A stretch of 64,000 bases of DNA from Candidatus Nanopelagicales bacterium. Its GTDB lineage: Bacteria; Actinomycetota; Actinomycetes; S36-B12. Positions 36,578 through 45,088 of the stretch are shown piece after piece. The translations under genes were made by a program, and so were the position numbers. The notes beneath the pieces are model-generated. The model had not been told where the DNA came from, did no database searches, and saw only the letters and a program-made list of their open reading frames with translations. Each line of letters opens with the position of its first letter. The stretch's first letter is position 1. Where the stretch lies: contig JAFMHB010000003.1 in the NCBI GenBank assembly GCA_017854795.1, positions 77,047 through 141,046 on the forward strand, read 5' to 3'.

Positions 36578-38717
36578 CTATCGGTGGATCTGTTGGGGGT
36601 GCATCCGGTCCGAACTCATTCGTCGGCGCTTCGGTTTCGTTGAAGTCAACGGTTGCCGGATCCGAGCCAGTGTTCTCAGGCCCAAACTCGTTTATGACCT
36701 CAGGGATTGGGCAGCCGAATGGGATTTCCTCCAAATCGGTTTCAATGAAGTCTGGGCATTCAACAGGGGTAAACACATCATCTGGAGGTGCCGGGAAATC
36801 CATGACAGGTTCTTTTTTGAGTGCGTCCTTCATGAACGCGGTCCAGATTGAACCCGGAAAAGAGCCGCCTGTAACCGTGGCCAACCCACCTGTTCCTGAC
36901 ATAGAGATTGGTATTCCATTCGAGTCTTCTTTTGCCATAAGAACAGCGGCAGAAATTTGCGGTGTGTAGCCGGCAAACCAGGCGCTTTTGTTGTCATCTG
37001 TTGTTCCCGTTTTGGCGGCCGCTGGTCGATCCAGTGCAAGAGCGGTGGTTCCTGTGCCATTGGTAACAACTTTGGCCAACGAGTAACTCACGGTGTTTGC
37101 TACATCCGGACCGAAGGCGTTCGTAAGTGTTGGCTCGTACTGGTACAGCAAACCACCATTGGGACCAAAGACTTGTTTAACAAATGTTGTGCTGCTGCGT
37201 ACTCCTTCGTTGGCAAATGTTGCGTAGGCATTCGCCATGTCTAGTCCTGAAGGGGACGCGGTGCCTAGGACAAATGTCAGATCAGGTGATTCCAAGTTCA
37301 TGCCCGGGGTCGTATCAGGGACACCAGCGGCGAGGGCGGCGTTAACCACACTCCCAACACCAATGTCAGCCGTGAGTTCGACGTAGGCGGAGTTAATGCT
37401 TAGTTCCGTTGCTTGAAGGAGTGAGACAACGCCATAAGAATTATTTCCGTAGTTGTTGAAGGTATAACCGTTAACCGTTGAAGGTGAGTTTCCATTCCAC
37501 AATGAATTCAGTTGCACAGATTGGTCTAGCCCTGCCGCGAGTGCAAATGGTTTAAATGTTGAACCCGCCTGGGCAAACTGTTGGGTGGCGTTATTGATTT
37601 GGTCGGTAATAAAGTTGGTACCGCCATACATTGCGAGCACCTCGCCCGTTCCTGGTTGTACCGCTGCCAGGCCAATGCGTAGTCCGTCAGTTCCTGAAGT
37701 TGGACCTTGATCTCTCACGGCTCGTTGGGCGGATCGTTGGGCTTTGCGATCAAATGAACTAATGATCTTTAGGCCGCCAAGTTGAATCTCTTCTTGGTCG
37801 TAGCCTTGGGCGATTAGTTGTCGCTCAACTGCTGTGAGTAGGAATCCGACTTGACCACCGAGACGGTCCTTTTGTTTGAAGTCAACGATTTTGGGAAAGT
37901 TTGCGGAGTCCCGTTGCTTTTGGGTGATGTCACCCATTTCCACCATGGAGTCCAGAACATATGACCAACGGGCTTTGAGGCCGCTTAAGTTCTCTTCGGG
38001 ACTGAGTCCTGATGGAGATTTGATAACGGATGCAAGGACGGCACCTTGGGTGAAGTCGAGTTCTTTTACCGGTACCCCGAAGTAGGCGATCGAGGCCGCT
38101 TCAATTCCATTTGCGTTTCTACCGAAGTAGATTGTGTTCAAGTAGTCCTCGAGGATTTGTTCTTTTGAAATTACCGTTTCCAATTTGAATGCGAGTAGTG
38201 CTTCACTGACTTTGCGGTTCCATGTTCGATCCTGTGTGAGGAATGCAATCTTGGCGTACTGCTGCGTGATGGTTGATCCACCTTGAGTATTGCCACCCGT
38301 GAGATTGTTGAAAGCTGCGCGCGCGATTCCTACTGGTGAAATTCCGCCATGGTTGTAAAAGTCTCGGTCTTCCGCTGATAGGACAGCTTGTTGAACGTCA
38401 AGGGGGATGTCGGCTAATGAGACGGATCGTCGGGTTGATTCACCCAGGCGACCAATTTCATTTTTACCGTCGGCGTAATACACGACGGTTGCTTCACTTG
38501 TTGCCAATTCATTCGGTGTTGGCACCTCAGTGCGAGCTAGTAAAATAGCAAATACGGTTGTGCCTACGGCTGCGAGGAGAACGAGAATCCACAGGGTTCG
38601 GCGTAGCCAGCGGCGGCGCCATAGCGGAACGTACGCATTGGCGCTTGTGCTCCGCTTGATCGGCTTTTTCTTCGCCGTGCTTTTAGCAGCGGAGCTCTTC
38701 TTGGCTGGGGAGCTCAC
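36561..38717 (-). CDS. Bifunctional penicillin-binding protein 1A-type
   Basis: AVLSAEDRDFYNHGGISPVGIARAAFNNLTGGNTQGGSTITQQYAKIAFL glycosyltransferase motif, AGSTFKPFALAAGL and AAKTGTTDDNKSAWFAGYTPQ transpeptidase motifs. Confidence 0.96.
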   Translation of the reverse strand: MSSPAKKSSAAKSTAKKKPIKRSTSANAYVPLWRRRWLRRTLWILVLLAAVGTTVFAILLARTEVPTPNELATSEATVVYYADGKNEIGRLGESTRRSVSLADIPLDVQQAVLSAEDRDFYNHGGISPVGIARAAFNNLTGGNTQGGSTITQQYAKIAFLTQDRTWNRKVSEALLAFKLETVISKEQILEDYLNTIYFGRNANGIEAASIAYFGVPVKELDFTQGAVLASVIKSPSGLSPEENLSGLKARWSYVLDSMVEMGDITQKQRDSANFPKIVDFKQKDRLGGQVGFLLTAVERQLIAQGYDQEEIQLGGLKIISSFDRKAQRSAQRAVRDQGPTSGTDGLRIGLAAVQPGTGEVLAMYGGTNFITDQINNATQQFAQAGSTFKPFALAAGLDQSVQLNSLWNGNSPSTVNGYTFNNYGNNSYGVVSLLQATELSINSAYVELTADIGVGSVVNAALAAGVPDTTPGMNLESPDLTFVLGTASPSGLDMANAYATFANEGVRSSTTFVKQVFGPNGGLLYQYEPTLTNAFGPDVANTVSYSLAKVVTNGTGTTALALDRPAAAKTGTTDDNKSAWFAGYTPQISAAVLMAKEDSNGIPISMSGTGGLATVTGGSFPGSIWTAFMKDALKKEPVMDFPAPPDDVFTPVECPDFIETDLEEIPFGCPIPEVINEFGPENTGSDPATVDFNETEAPTNEFGPDAPPTDPPIDEGRP

Positions 38718-38773
38718 GGTTGTCCTATCGGGGGAAGGGGACAGATTTGCCTTAGTAATGCCTTAGATATGCC

Positions 38774-39292
38774 TTAGTCCAACAGATCATCGGCCTTAAA
38801 AGCCGGTACGGCGCGCCGGGGAGTTCCATCTCCGAGGGAAAAGGCACGAATCAGGTAGTTCCAATGGCAGTCGGGGCAGACCTCAACAACATAGACCCGG
38901 AATTCACCGAATTTGCTGCACATCGGTGTTAGTTCTTCGGCTTTGCGGATTCTTCCCGCGTAGGGGCCTAGTTCATCACCGTATATATAGTGCAAATCCA
39001 CGAGGTGTTTACTTCTGCAGGCAGGGCAGTTGCCTTTGGCTGGCTCCCCGTGGAATTTGGCCGCTTTGAGCAAATATGGGTCTGCTTCACAGTAGTCACT
39101 GGTGAGGGCGCCGCCGCGGTGCAGTTTTGTGACGTCTGCCGCTCTGGAGAGTCCGTAATCCACCACGTTTCGTGGTTTTCGAGGGTCTGATACAGGTTCT
39201 GGGGCAGGGATTGGGCCTCTTTTGGGTGGATTTTTGGCGGATTCTCCACGGGCCACTCGACCTCGCACCCCTTCCCTGCGCATCTGAGCCAT
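38774..39292 (-). CDS. DUF5318-family protein
   Basis: CPACRSKHLVDLHYIYGDELGPYAGRI...VYVVEVCPDCHWNYLIRAF; gene position next to ponA/padR as in other actinobacteria. Confidence 0.82.
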   Translation of the reverse strand: MAQMRREGVRGRVARGESAKNPPKRGPIPAPEPVSDPRKPRNVVDYGLSRAADVTKLHRGGALTSDYCEADPYLLKAAKFHGEPAKGNCPACRSKHLVDLHYIYGDELGPYAGRIRKAEELTPMCSKFGEFRVYVVEVCPDCHWNYLIRAFSLGDGTPRRAVPAFKADDLLD

Positions 39293-39356
39293 GTCATGAG
39301 TTTAAACCCGAATTGCGTTATGCGGCTAATCTAAGTTACGGGGTATTGCACATTAG

Positions 39357-39375
39357 ATATATCGAAACGATATAT
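39357..39375. promoter_or_regulatory. PadR-type operator ATATATCG-AAA-CGATATAT
   Basis: Perfect 8+3+8 palindrome overlapping a TATATT -10-like element, 9 nt before the likely GTG start of padR. Confidence 0.65.
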
Positions 39376-39383
39376 TGACCCAC

Positions 39384-39953
39384 GTGAGTAGCCGCCGCGA
39401 TGTCTTAAGCTTCGCAATCCTGGGCGTACTCGGTGACGGCCCGCAGCATGGTTATGAATTGCGGAAACGACTCACGACGGTCCTCGGTCCATTTCGAGCA
39501 CTTTCCTATGGCTCTTTGTATCCAGCACTGAAGCGGATGAACGCCACCGGACTGATCGAGGAAGAGTCGCTCACGCCAGCCACAGAAAGCACCGCGCCTG
39601 CTCTGTCCGGACGACGGGCTCGAATTGTTTATGCAATCACGGCTGAAGGAAAAGAAATTTTTGGTGAGTGGGCGAATAAGCCAGGGCCTGAAGCCTGGGA
39701 GGACGAAGGTTTTGCTGCACACCTTGCATTTTTTTCGGCAACCGAAGAGCGCACCCGTCTTCGTATATTGGAAGGCCGCCGCTCTCGGCTTGAAGAGCGT
39801 GTTGAGGCCTTACGTGAATCACTCACCCGGGGCAAAGAGCGCGTAGACGCATACACACTTCAACTTCAACAGCACGGACTAGAAGGGGCTGAGCGCGAAG
39901 TGCGCTGGCTCACGGAATTAATTGATCAAGAGAAAGTAACCCAAGAAAGGTAA
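39384..39953 (+). CDS. PadR-family transcriptional regulator
   Basis: SFAILGVLGDGPQHGYELRKRLTTVLGPFRALSYGSLYPALKRMNATGLIEEE. GTG at 39384 is a better start than TTG at 39375. Confidence 0.93.
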   Translation: MSSRRDVLSFAILGVLGDGPQHGYELRKRLTTVLGPFRALSYGSLYPALKRMNATGLIEEESLTPATESTAPALSGRRARIVYAITAEGKEIFGEWANKPGPEAWEDEGFAAHLAFFSATEERTRLRILEGRRSRLEERVEALRESLTRGKERVDAYTLQLQQHGLEGAEREVRWLTELIDQEKVTQER

Positions 39954-39956
39954 CAA

Positions 39957-41051
39957 ATGAGTGCACAATCCGGCGGAGAAATTCGCGTAGCAATTGTTGG
40001 TGTTGGAAACTGCGCCGCATCCCTCGTTCAGGGTGTGGAGTACTACAAGAATGCCAAGGTAGGTGAGTTTGTCCCCGGACTCATGCACGTTCAGTTTGGC
40101 CCCTACCACGTAAGTGACGTCAACTTTGTTGTCGCATTTGACGTTGACTCCAAAAAAGTTGGTCTTGACCTCGCTGATGCAATCGGTGCATCCGAGAACA
40201 ACACAATCAAATTGTGTGACGTTCCCAGCACCGGCGTGAAGGTGTCACGTGGCCAAACACTTGATGGTCTCGGCAAGTACTACCGCGAGACAATCACCGA
40301 GTCTGACTCCCCTGAGGTTGACGTTGTTCAAACTCTCAAAGACGCCAAGGTTGACGTTGTCGTCTGCTACCTGCCCGTAGGTTCGGAAGCAGCAGCAAAG
40401 TTCTATGCACAGTGCGCAATTGATGCCGGGTGCGGTTTTGTTAACGCCCTTCCCGTCTTCATTGCAGGCACTCCTGAATGGGCAAAGAAATTCGAAGACG
40501 CCGGTCTACCAATTGTTGGTGACGACATTAAGAGCCAGGTTGGCGCAACAATCACGCACCGTGTTTTGGCCAAATTGTTCGAGGACCGCGGCGTAATCGT
40601 TGACCGCACCTACCAACTCAATGTTGGTGGAAACATGGACTTCAAGAACATGCTTGAGCGCGATCGCCTTGAGTCTAAGAAGATTTCAAAGACGCAGTCG
40701 GTCACTTCCCAGCTCTCACACGACCTGGGTGAAAAGAATGTTCACATCGGTCCTTCGGACTACATTGCTTGGCTCGATGACCGCAAGTGGGCCTTTGTCC
40801 GCCTAGAAGGTCGCGCATTCGGTGACGTTCCCTTAAACCTCGAGTACAAACTCGAAGTGTGGGATTCACCCAACAGTGCCGGTGTAATCATCGATGCGGT
40901 TCGTGCAGCAAAGATCGCGATGGACCGCAAGATTGGTGGACCGATTCTCTCGGCGTCCAGTTACTTCATGAAATCACCTCCAGTGCAGTACAACGACTCC
41001 GAGGCAAAGCAGGCAGTCGAAGACTTTATCGCTGGCACCATCGACCGATAG
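39957..41051 (+). CDS. ino1: Inositol-3-phosphate synthase
   Basis: [79 protein letters not shown]. Confidence 0.96.
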   Translation: MSAQSGGEIRVAIVGVGNCAASLVQGVEYYKNAKVGEFVPGLMHVQFGPYHVSDVNFVVAFDVDSKKVGLDLADAIGASENNTIKLCDVPSTGVKVSRGQTLDGLGKYYRETITESDSPEVDVVQTLKDAKVDVVVCYLPVGSEAAAKFYAQCAIDAGCGFVNALPVFIAGTPEWAKKFEDAGLPIVGDDIKSQVGATITHRVLAKLFEDRGVIVDRTYQLNVGGNMDFKNMLERDRLESKKISKTQSVTSQLSHDLGEKNVHIGPSDYIAWLDDRKWAFVRLEGRAFGDVPLNLEYKLEVWDSPNSAGVIIDAVRAAKIAMDRKIGGPILSASSYFMKSPPVQYNDSEAKQAVEDFIAGTIDR

Positions 41052-41058
41052 TCCTTCG

Positions 41059-41100
41059 ACAACCGGTAGCCTGCGTCCTTGTGCAGCGGCTACCGGTTGT
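41059..41100 (+). terminator. Long hairpin directly after ino1 (ACAACCGGTAGC ... GCTACCGGTTGT)
   Basis: 12-bp perfect outer stem, inner CTGC/GCAG stem, 8 nt after the ino1 stop. Confidence 0.65.
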
Positions 41101-42367
41101 TCGGTCCCTACTTCACCGCAAGGATTTCCGAGCCCTCTACAGCACTCGATTAGTTGGCCAATTCGGGGACGGTTTTTTTCAGGCAGCACTTGCCTCATTT
41201 GTTCTTTTCTCACCAGAGCGCGAACCGAATGCCACCGCAATTGCGGTGGCATTCGGTATTTTGCTCTTGCCCTATTCTTTAGTTGGACCCTTTGCGGGTG
41301 TCTTCCTTGACCGTTGGTTGCGGCGAAATATTTTGGTTCGCGCAAACCTGTTGAAAGCGCTGCTCACAATTCCCGTCATTGCGGCCGTTCTTGCGGGAAG
41401 TGAATCGGTCATCCTTGGGATTTGTGTTCTCGCTGTACTCGGGGTCGGCAGATTTATCTTGGCGGGGCTATCTGCGTCCTTGCCCCATGTTGTCAGCGGG
41501 AAAGAACTGATTTACGCGAACGCGTTAACACCTACCTCGGGAACCATTGCATTCGTTGTTGGTGCAACGACCGGTTTAGGAATTAGGCAACTTTTTGGTG
41601 GTGGAGATTCTGGTAGCGTCGCGCTGCTTCTGTTTTCGATAGGTACCTTTATCTCTGCTGCCTTTATTGCGCGAACATTCGCGGTTCATGCTTTAGGACC
41701 GACACACCAACTCAAAGCCTCAATGGTCGACTCACTCCGTGGAGTCACAGGAGATCTTCTTGTCGGTGTGCGCACATTAAGTGCACATAGAGAAGCTGCC
41801 AGAGCGCTCACGCTCGTTGCCTTTAACCGAATTTCATTCGGTGTAATCACCGCTGGAGCGCTGTTACTACTTCGGAACACATTTCACCAAAGCAGTAATG
41901 CCAATGCTGCACTTGCAGACTTTGCGATCCTCTCCGGCTTTGCAGCCGCTGCCGCGCTCATCGCTGCTATTTTGACCCCTTGGGTGTCCCGGAAAATTGG
42001 GATTCCTCGTTGGTCCGCCCTGACCGTTGCCCAAGCATCAATTGGCATGGTGCTTTTCGCGGTCGCTGCAATACAAGAGAATTTTCCACTTCTCCTGGTG
42101 GCCGGATTTAGTCTGGGCTTTGCGGGCCAAGCGGTCAAAGTGTGTTCGGACACCGTCATTCAACGCAAAATCCCCGATGAAAGCCTCGGTCGAGTCTTCT
42201 CCCTTTTCGACATGAGTGTGAATGTCGCCCTGGTCTCCGGAATCATTTTGGTGGCATTACTTGCTCCGGTATCGGGAGTCGCGCCAATTGTGTACATCGG
42301 GGTTGGTGTTGGTTTGGCGCTGGCCAGTATTTGGTACTGGCGTTCGGGCAGCCAAAACCCGGTGTGA
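41081..42367 (+). CDS. MFS transporter
   Basis: LPVVRSLLHRKDFRALYSTRLVGQFGDGFFQAALASFVLF...YSLVGPFAGVFLDRWLRRNILVRANLLKAL. The ORF-track N-terminus overlaps ino1 and is not credible. GTG at 41081 is the most upstream plausible start. Confidence 0.85.
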   Translation: MQRLPVVRSLLHRKDFRALYSTRLVGQFGDGFFQAALASFVLFSPEREPNATAIAVAFGILLLPYSLVGPFAGVFLDRWLRRNILVRANLLKALLTIPVIAAVLAGSESVILGICVLAVLGVGRFILAGLSASLPHVVSGKELIYANALTPTSGTIAFVVGATTGLGIRQLFGGGDSGSVALLLFSIGTFISAAFIARTFAVHALGPTHQLKASMVDSLRGVTGDLLVGVRTLSAHREAARALTLVAFNRISFGVITAGALLLLRNTFHQSSNANAALADFAILSGFAAAAALIAAILTPWVSRKIGIPRWSALTVAQASIGMVLFAVAAIQENFPLLLVAGFSLGFAGQAVKVCSDTVIQRKIPDESLGRVFSLFDMSVNVALVSGIILVALLAPVSGVAPIVYIGVGVGLALASIWYWRSGSQNPV

Positions 42368-42421
42368 TCCCGCTAGTGAGTATTGGTACCGCAAACCGGA
42401 GTCATTGAGTAGAGTTCTCCT

Positions 42422-43690
42422 ATGTCCATGGGAGCTACCGAGCAGTATCAACGCAGTCCAGTTACACGTGACCGAGTTCGTCCACGGACGATTTTCTCCA
42501 TCATTGTTTTCGTCCTAGCAACTATTTTGACCCCTGTCTCTGTCGCTGGGCACTGGGCTCATTCCACGGTTATTGACGCGGAGCGGTACATCGAAACTAT
42601 AGGACCAATCGGTGCTAGCCCCGAGGTTCAAACAGCATTCGCTGAAGTGGTCACCGACTCGATCGTTGCACAGGTGGACACAGAGTCGCTCGTCAGTGAT
42701 TTCCTGGGTGGAATTCTGCCGAACAGTGCGGTCACCGATCGCCTTGCTGGCCCCATTGCAACGGGGATCAACGGTTTGATTGGACAGGCGGTAGAAACGT
42801 TTGTCACTTCCGATGCCTTCACTACCGCCTGGCTCGCACTCAATAAAGCCGCCCAAAATGGATTCATCGCCCTTTTAAAGAATGAACCCAGTGGACCAAT
42901 TGAAATTCAAGGTGATGACGTTGTTCTCAACCTTGACTCAGTGATCAAGCTTGCTCAAGACAAGTTAGTGGAAAGTGGTATTTCCTTCGCCGCAAATGTC
43001 ACCGTCCCAACGACAGACAAGCAATTTGTATTGATGAGTGCTCCTGCTCTCAGCCAGGCGCGTACCTTTTATGCGTTCTCCGCACCGTTCCTCAGCTGGA
43101 TCATGGTCTTGATCGCAGCCATGTTTATTCTCGCAATCTTACTGGCACGACGCAGAGCTCGAACAACTGTGGCCGTCGGCATTGTTGTTATTGGATCATC
43201 TCTCTTGCTGTATGCCGGAACCGTCCTTGGTGAAGGAGCTGTCAATAATCAATTTGCAGGTACTATTTTTGAGAGTGCAGCCGTTGTTGTCTATCAAACT
43301 TTCTTGGCCTACTTGATCTCTGGGCTGCAATCATTGGCAGCACTCGGTGTCATAGTGATTATTGGAGGTTGGCTTGCTGGGCGCACGAACTCCGCCCAAT
43401 ACGTTCGTGCTCACTTCAATCGGGGACTTAGCGAAATCGCTGATCGAACAGGTCTAAACACGGGCGAGAAATTGGCACCCTATGCGCCCATTATTCGTTG
43501 GGCCGTGGTTTGCGTTTGGCTCCTCGTGCTTCTGAGCGGTACCTACCTCGGCAGCGTGAGCGGTGTAATGGTCACACTCCTTATGGCTGGGATCTGGACC
43601 GGATTGGAGATTCTTATCCGCGCTCGGACCACCATTGAAGTAATTGTTGTGTCGCAGATTGAGGTGATTGAGGTCCCTGATCAAGTCTAA
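42422..43690 (+). CDS. Membrane protein of unknown function
   Basis: N-terminal TM followed by an extracytoplasmic domain and multiple C-terminal TMs. Confidence 0.75.
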   Translation: MSMGATEQYQRSPVTRDRVRPRTIFSIIVFVLATILTPVSVAGHWAHSTVIDAERYIETIGPIGASPEVQTAFAEVVTDSIVAQVDTESLVSDFLGGILPNSAVTDRLAGPIATGINGLIGQAVETFVTSDAFTTAWLALNKAAQNGFIALLKNEPSGPIEIQGDDVVLNLDSVIKLAQDKLVESGISFAANVTVPTTDKQFVLMSAPALSQARTFYAFSAPFLSWIMVLIAAMFILAILLARRRARTTVAVGIVVIGSSLLLYAGTVLGEGAVNNQFAGTIFESAAVVVYQTFLAYLISGLQSLAALGVIVIIGGWLAGRTNSAQYVRAHFNRGLSEIADRTGLNTGEKLAPYAPIIRWAVVCVWLLVLLSGTYLGSVSGVMVTLLMAGIWTGLEILIRARTTIEVIVVSQIEVIEVPDQV

Positions 43691-45056
43691 GTTCCATCAG
43701 GAACTTATAGGCTTCACCAACCTCACGACCCGGTCCTATTCCTAAGATCTCCATGATTTGCGATCCATCAAGATCCGGTCGCATCGCATCAAGTTCTTCC
43801 TGCTCCTGCAATTGCGTAATGCGCTGTTCCAAACTGTCGTAAGCGGCTTGTAATGCCGCCGCCCTGCGCTTGTTTCGGGTCGTTGAATCGGCCCGCGTCA
43901 ATTTGTGAAGCCGATTCAACTGGGCGCCTGCATCTCGCACATAACGGCGAACAGCGGAATCACTCCATTCCCCTGTGCCATAACCGTGGAAGCGCAAATG
44001 CAACTCAACGAGAGTTGACACTTCCTCGATCTGTTCGTTGCTAAATCGAAGAGCCTTCATACGTTTTTTTGCCATGCGAGCACCGACAACTTCGTGGTGG
44101 TGGAAAGAGACCCTGCCGTCAGACTCAAACTTGCGGGTTTTTGGTTTACCAATGTCGTGCAGAAGTGCCGCTAATCGAAGAATCAAGTCATTGGGGAGAG
44201 CGGGTTCATGGATAGTTTCCAAATCGATCGCTTGCTCAAGCACCGTCAGTGTGTGTTCATACACATCCTTGTGATGGTGGTGTTCGTCTTCTTCTAGTTG
44301 AAGCATGGGTAACTCTGGCAATACGTATTCGGCAAGTCCTGTTTCCACCATGACGGTCAATCCAATTCGTGGATGTTCAGACATGACGATCTTGATTAAT
44401 TCTTCGCGGATTCGCTCGGCTGAAACTATCTCGAGTCGCGGCGCCATTTCACGCATTGCCTCAATGACGTCAGGTGCAATTGAAAAGCGTAATTGAGAGG
44501 AGAAGCGCGCCGCCCGCATCATTCGCAGGGGGTCATCGGAAAATGACTGTGTTGCAGTGAATGGAGTCGTTAACACCTTCTCTTCTAAGTGTTGCAAACC
44601 ATTAAAAAGATCAACAAACTCCAAAGTAGGGAGTTTTAGTGCCATCGCGTTCACGGTAAAATCTCGGCGACCAAGGTCTGCGGCTAACTCTGTTCCAAAC
44701 TCAACATCGGGCTTACGGGAATCCGCGTTGTAATTCTCACTGCGATAGGTCGTGATTTCAATCTGGCGTTTGTCTTTACTGGCACTGATAGTGCCAAATT
44801 CGATCCCTGTGTCCCAAGTGTGCTCAGCCCATCCACCCAGAATTCGCTTAATGTCTGCGGGGTGGGCGCTAGTGGTGAAGTCAAGATCCGCCAACGGGGA
44901 GGTGTGCCCGAGAAATGCGTCCCGAACTGGGCCGCCAACCAGGGCAAGTTCAAAGCCTGAAGTGTGGAAAAGCATTCCGAGTTCATAGAGCAAACCGGCG
45001 ACGGGAGCTAGGCCCTCGAGTGCTTGACGCTGAAGTGAAGTGGACACGGCAGCCAA
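43614..45056 (-). CDS. pcnA: CCA tRNA nucleotidyltransferase / poly(A) polymerase family with HD domain
   Basis: LVGGPVRDAFLGHTSPLADLDFTTSAHP, RRDFTVNAMAL, ALLHDIGKPKTRKFESDGRVSFHHHEVVGARM. Confidence 0.94.
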   Translation of the reverse strand: MAAVSTSLQRQALEGLAPVAGLLYELGMLFHTSGFELALVGGPVRDAFLGHTSPLADLDFTTSAHPADIKRILGGWAEHTWDTGIEFGTISASKDKRQIEITTYRSENYNADSRKPDVEFGTELAADLGRRDFTVNAMALKLPTLEFVDLFNGLQHLEEKVLTTPFTATQSFSDDPLRMMRAARFSSQLRFSIAPDVIEAMREMAPRLEIVSAERIREELIKIVMSEHPRIGLTVMVETGLAEYVLPELPMLQLEEDEHHHHKDVYEHTLTVLEQAIDLETIHEPALPNDLILRLAALLHDIGKPKTRKFESDGRVSFHHHEVVGARMAKKRMKALRFSNEQIEEVSTLVELHLRFHGYGTGEWSDSAVRRYVRDAGAQLNRLHKLTRADSTTRNKRRAAALQAAYDSLEQRITQLQEQEELDAMRPDLDGSQIMEILGIGPGREVGEAYKFLMELRLDQGPQSPQSATQQLLQWWSERG

Positions 45057-45088
45057 GGTTACTCACCCACTGCCTTTATCCTCGATAC

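Noticed and set aside
40859-41080. N-terminal extension of the 502-aa MFS ORF over ino1
   Set aside because: Overlaps 190 nt of ino1 in another frame; MFS homology begins only around LPVVRSLLHRKDFRALYSTRL.
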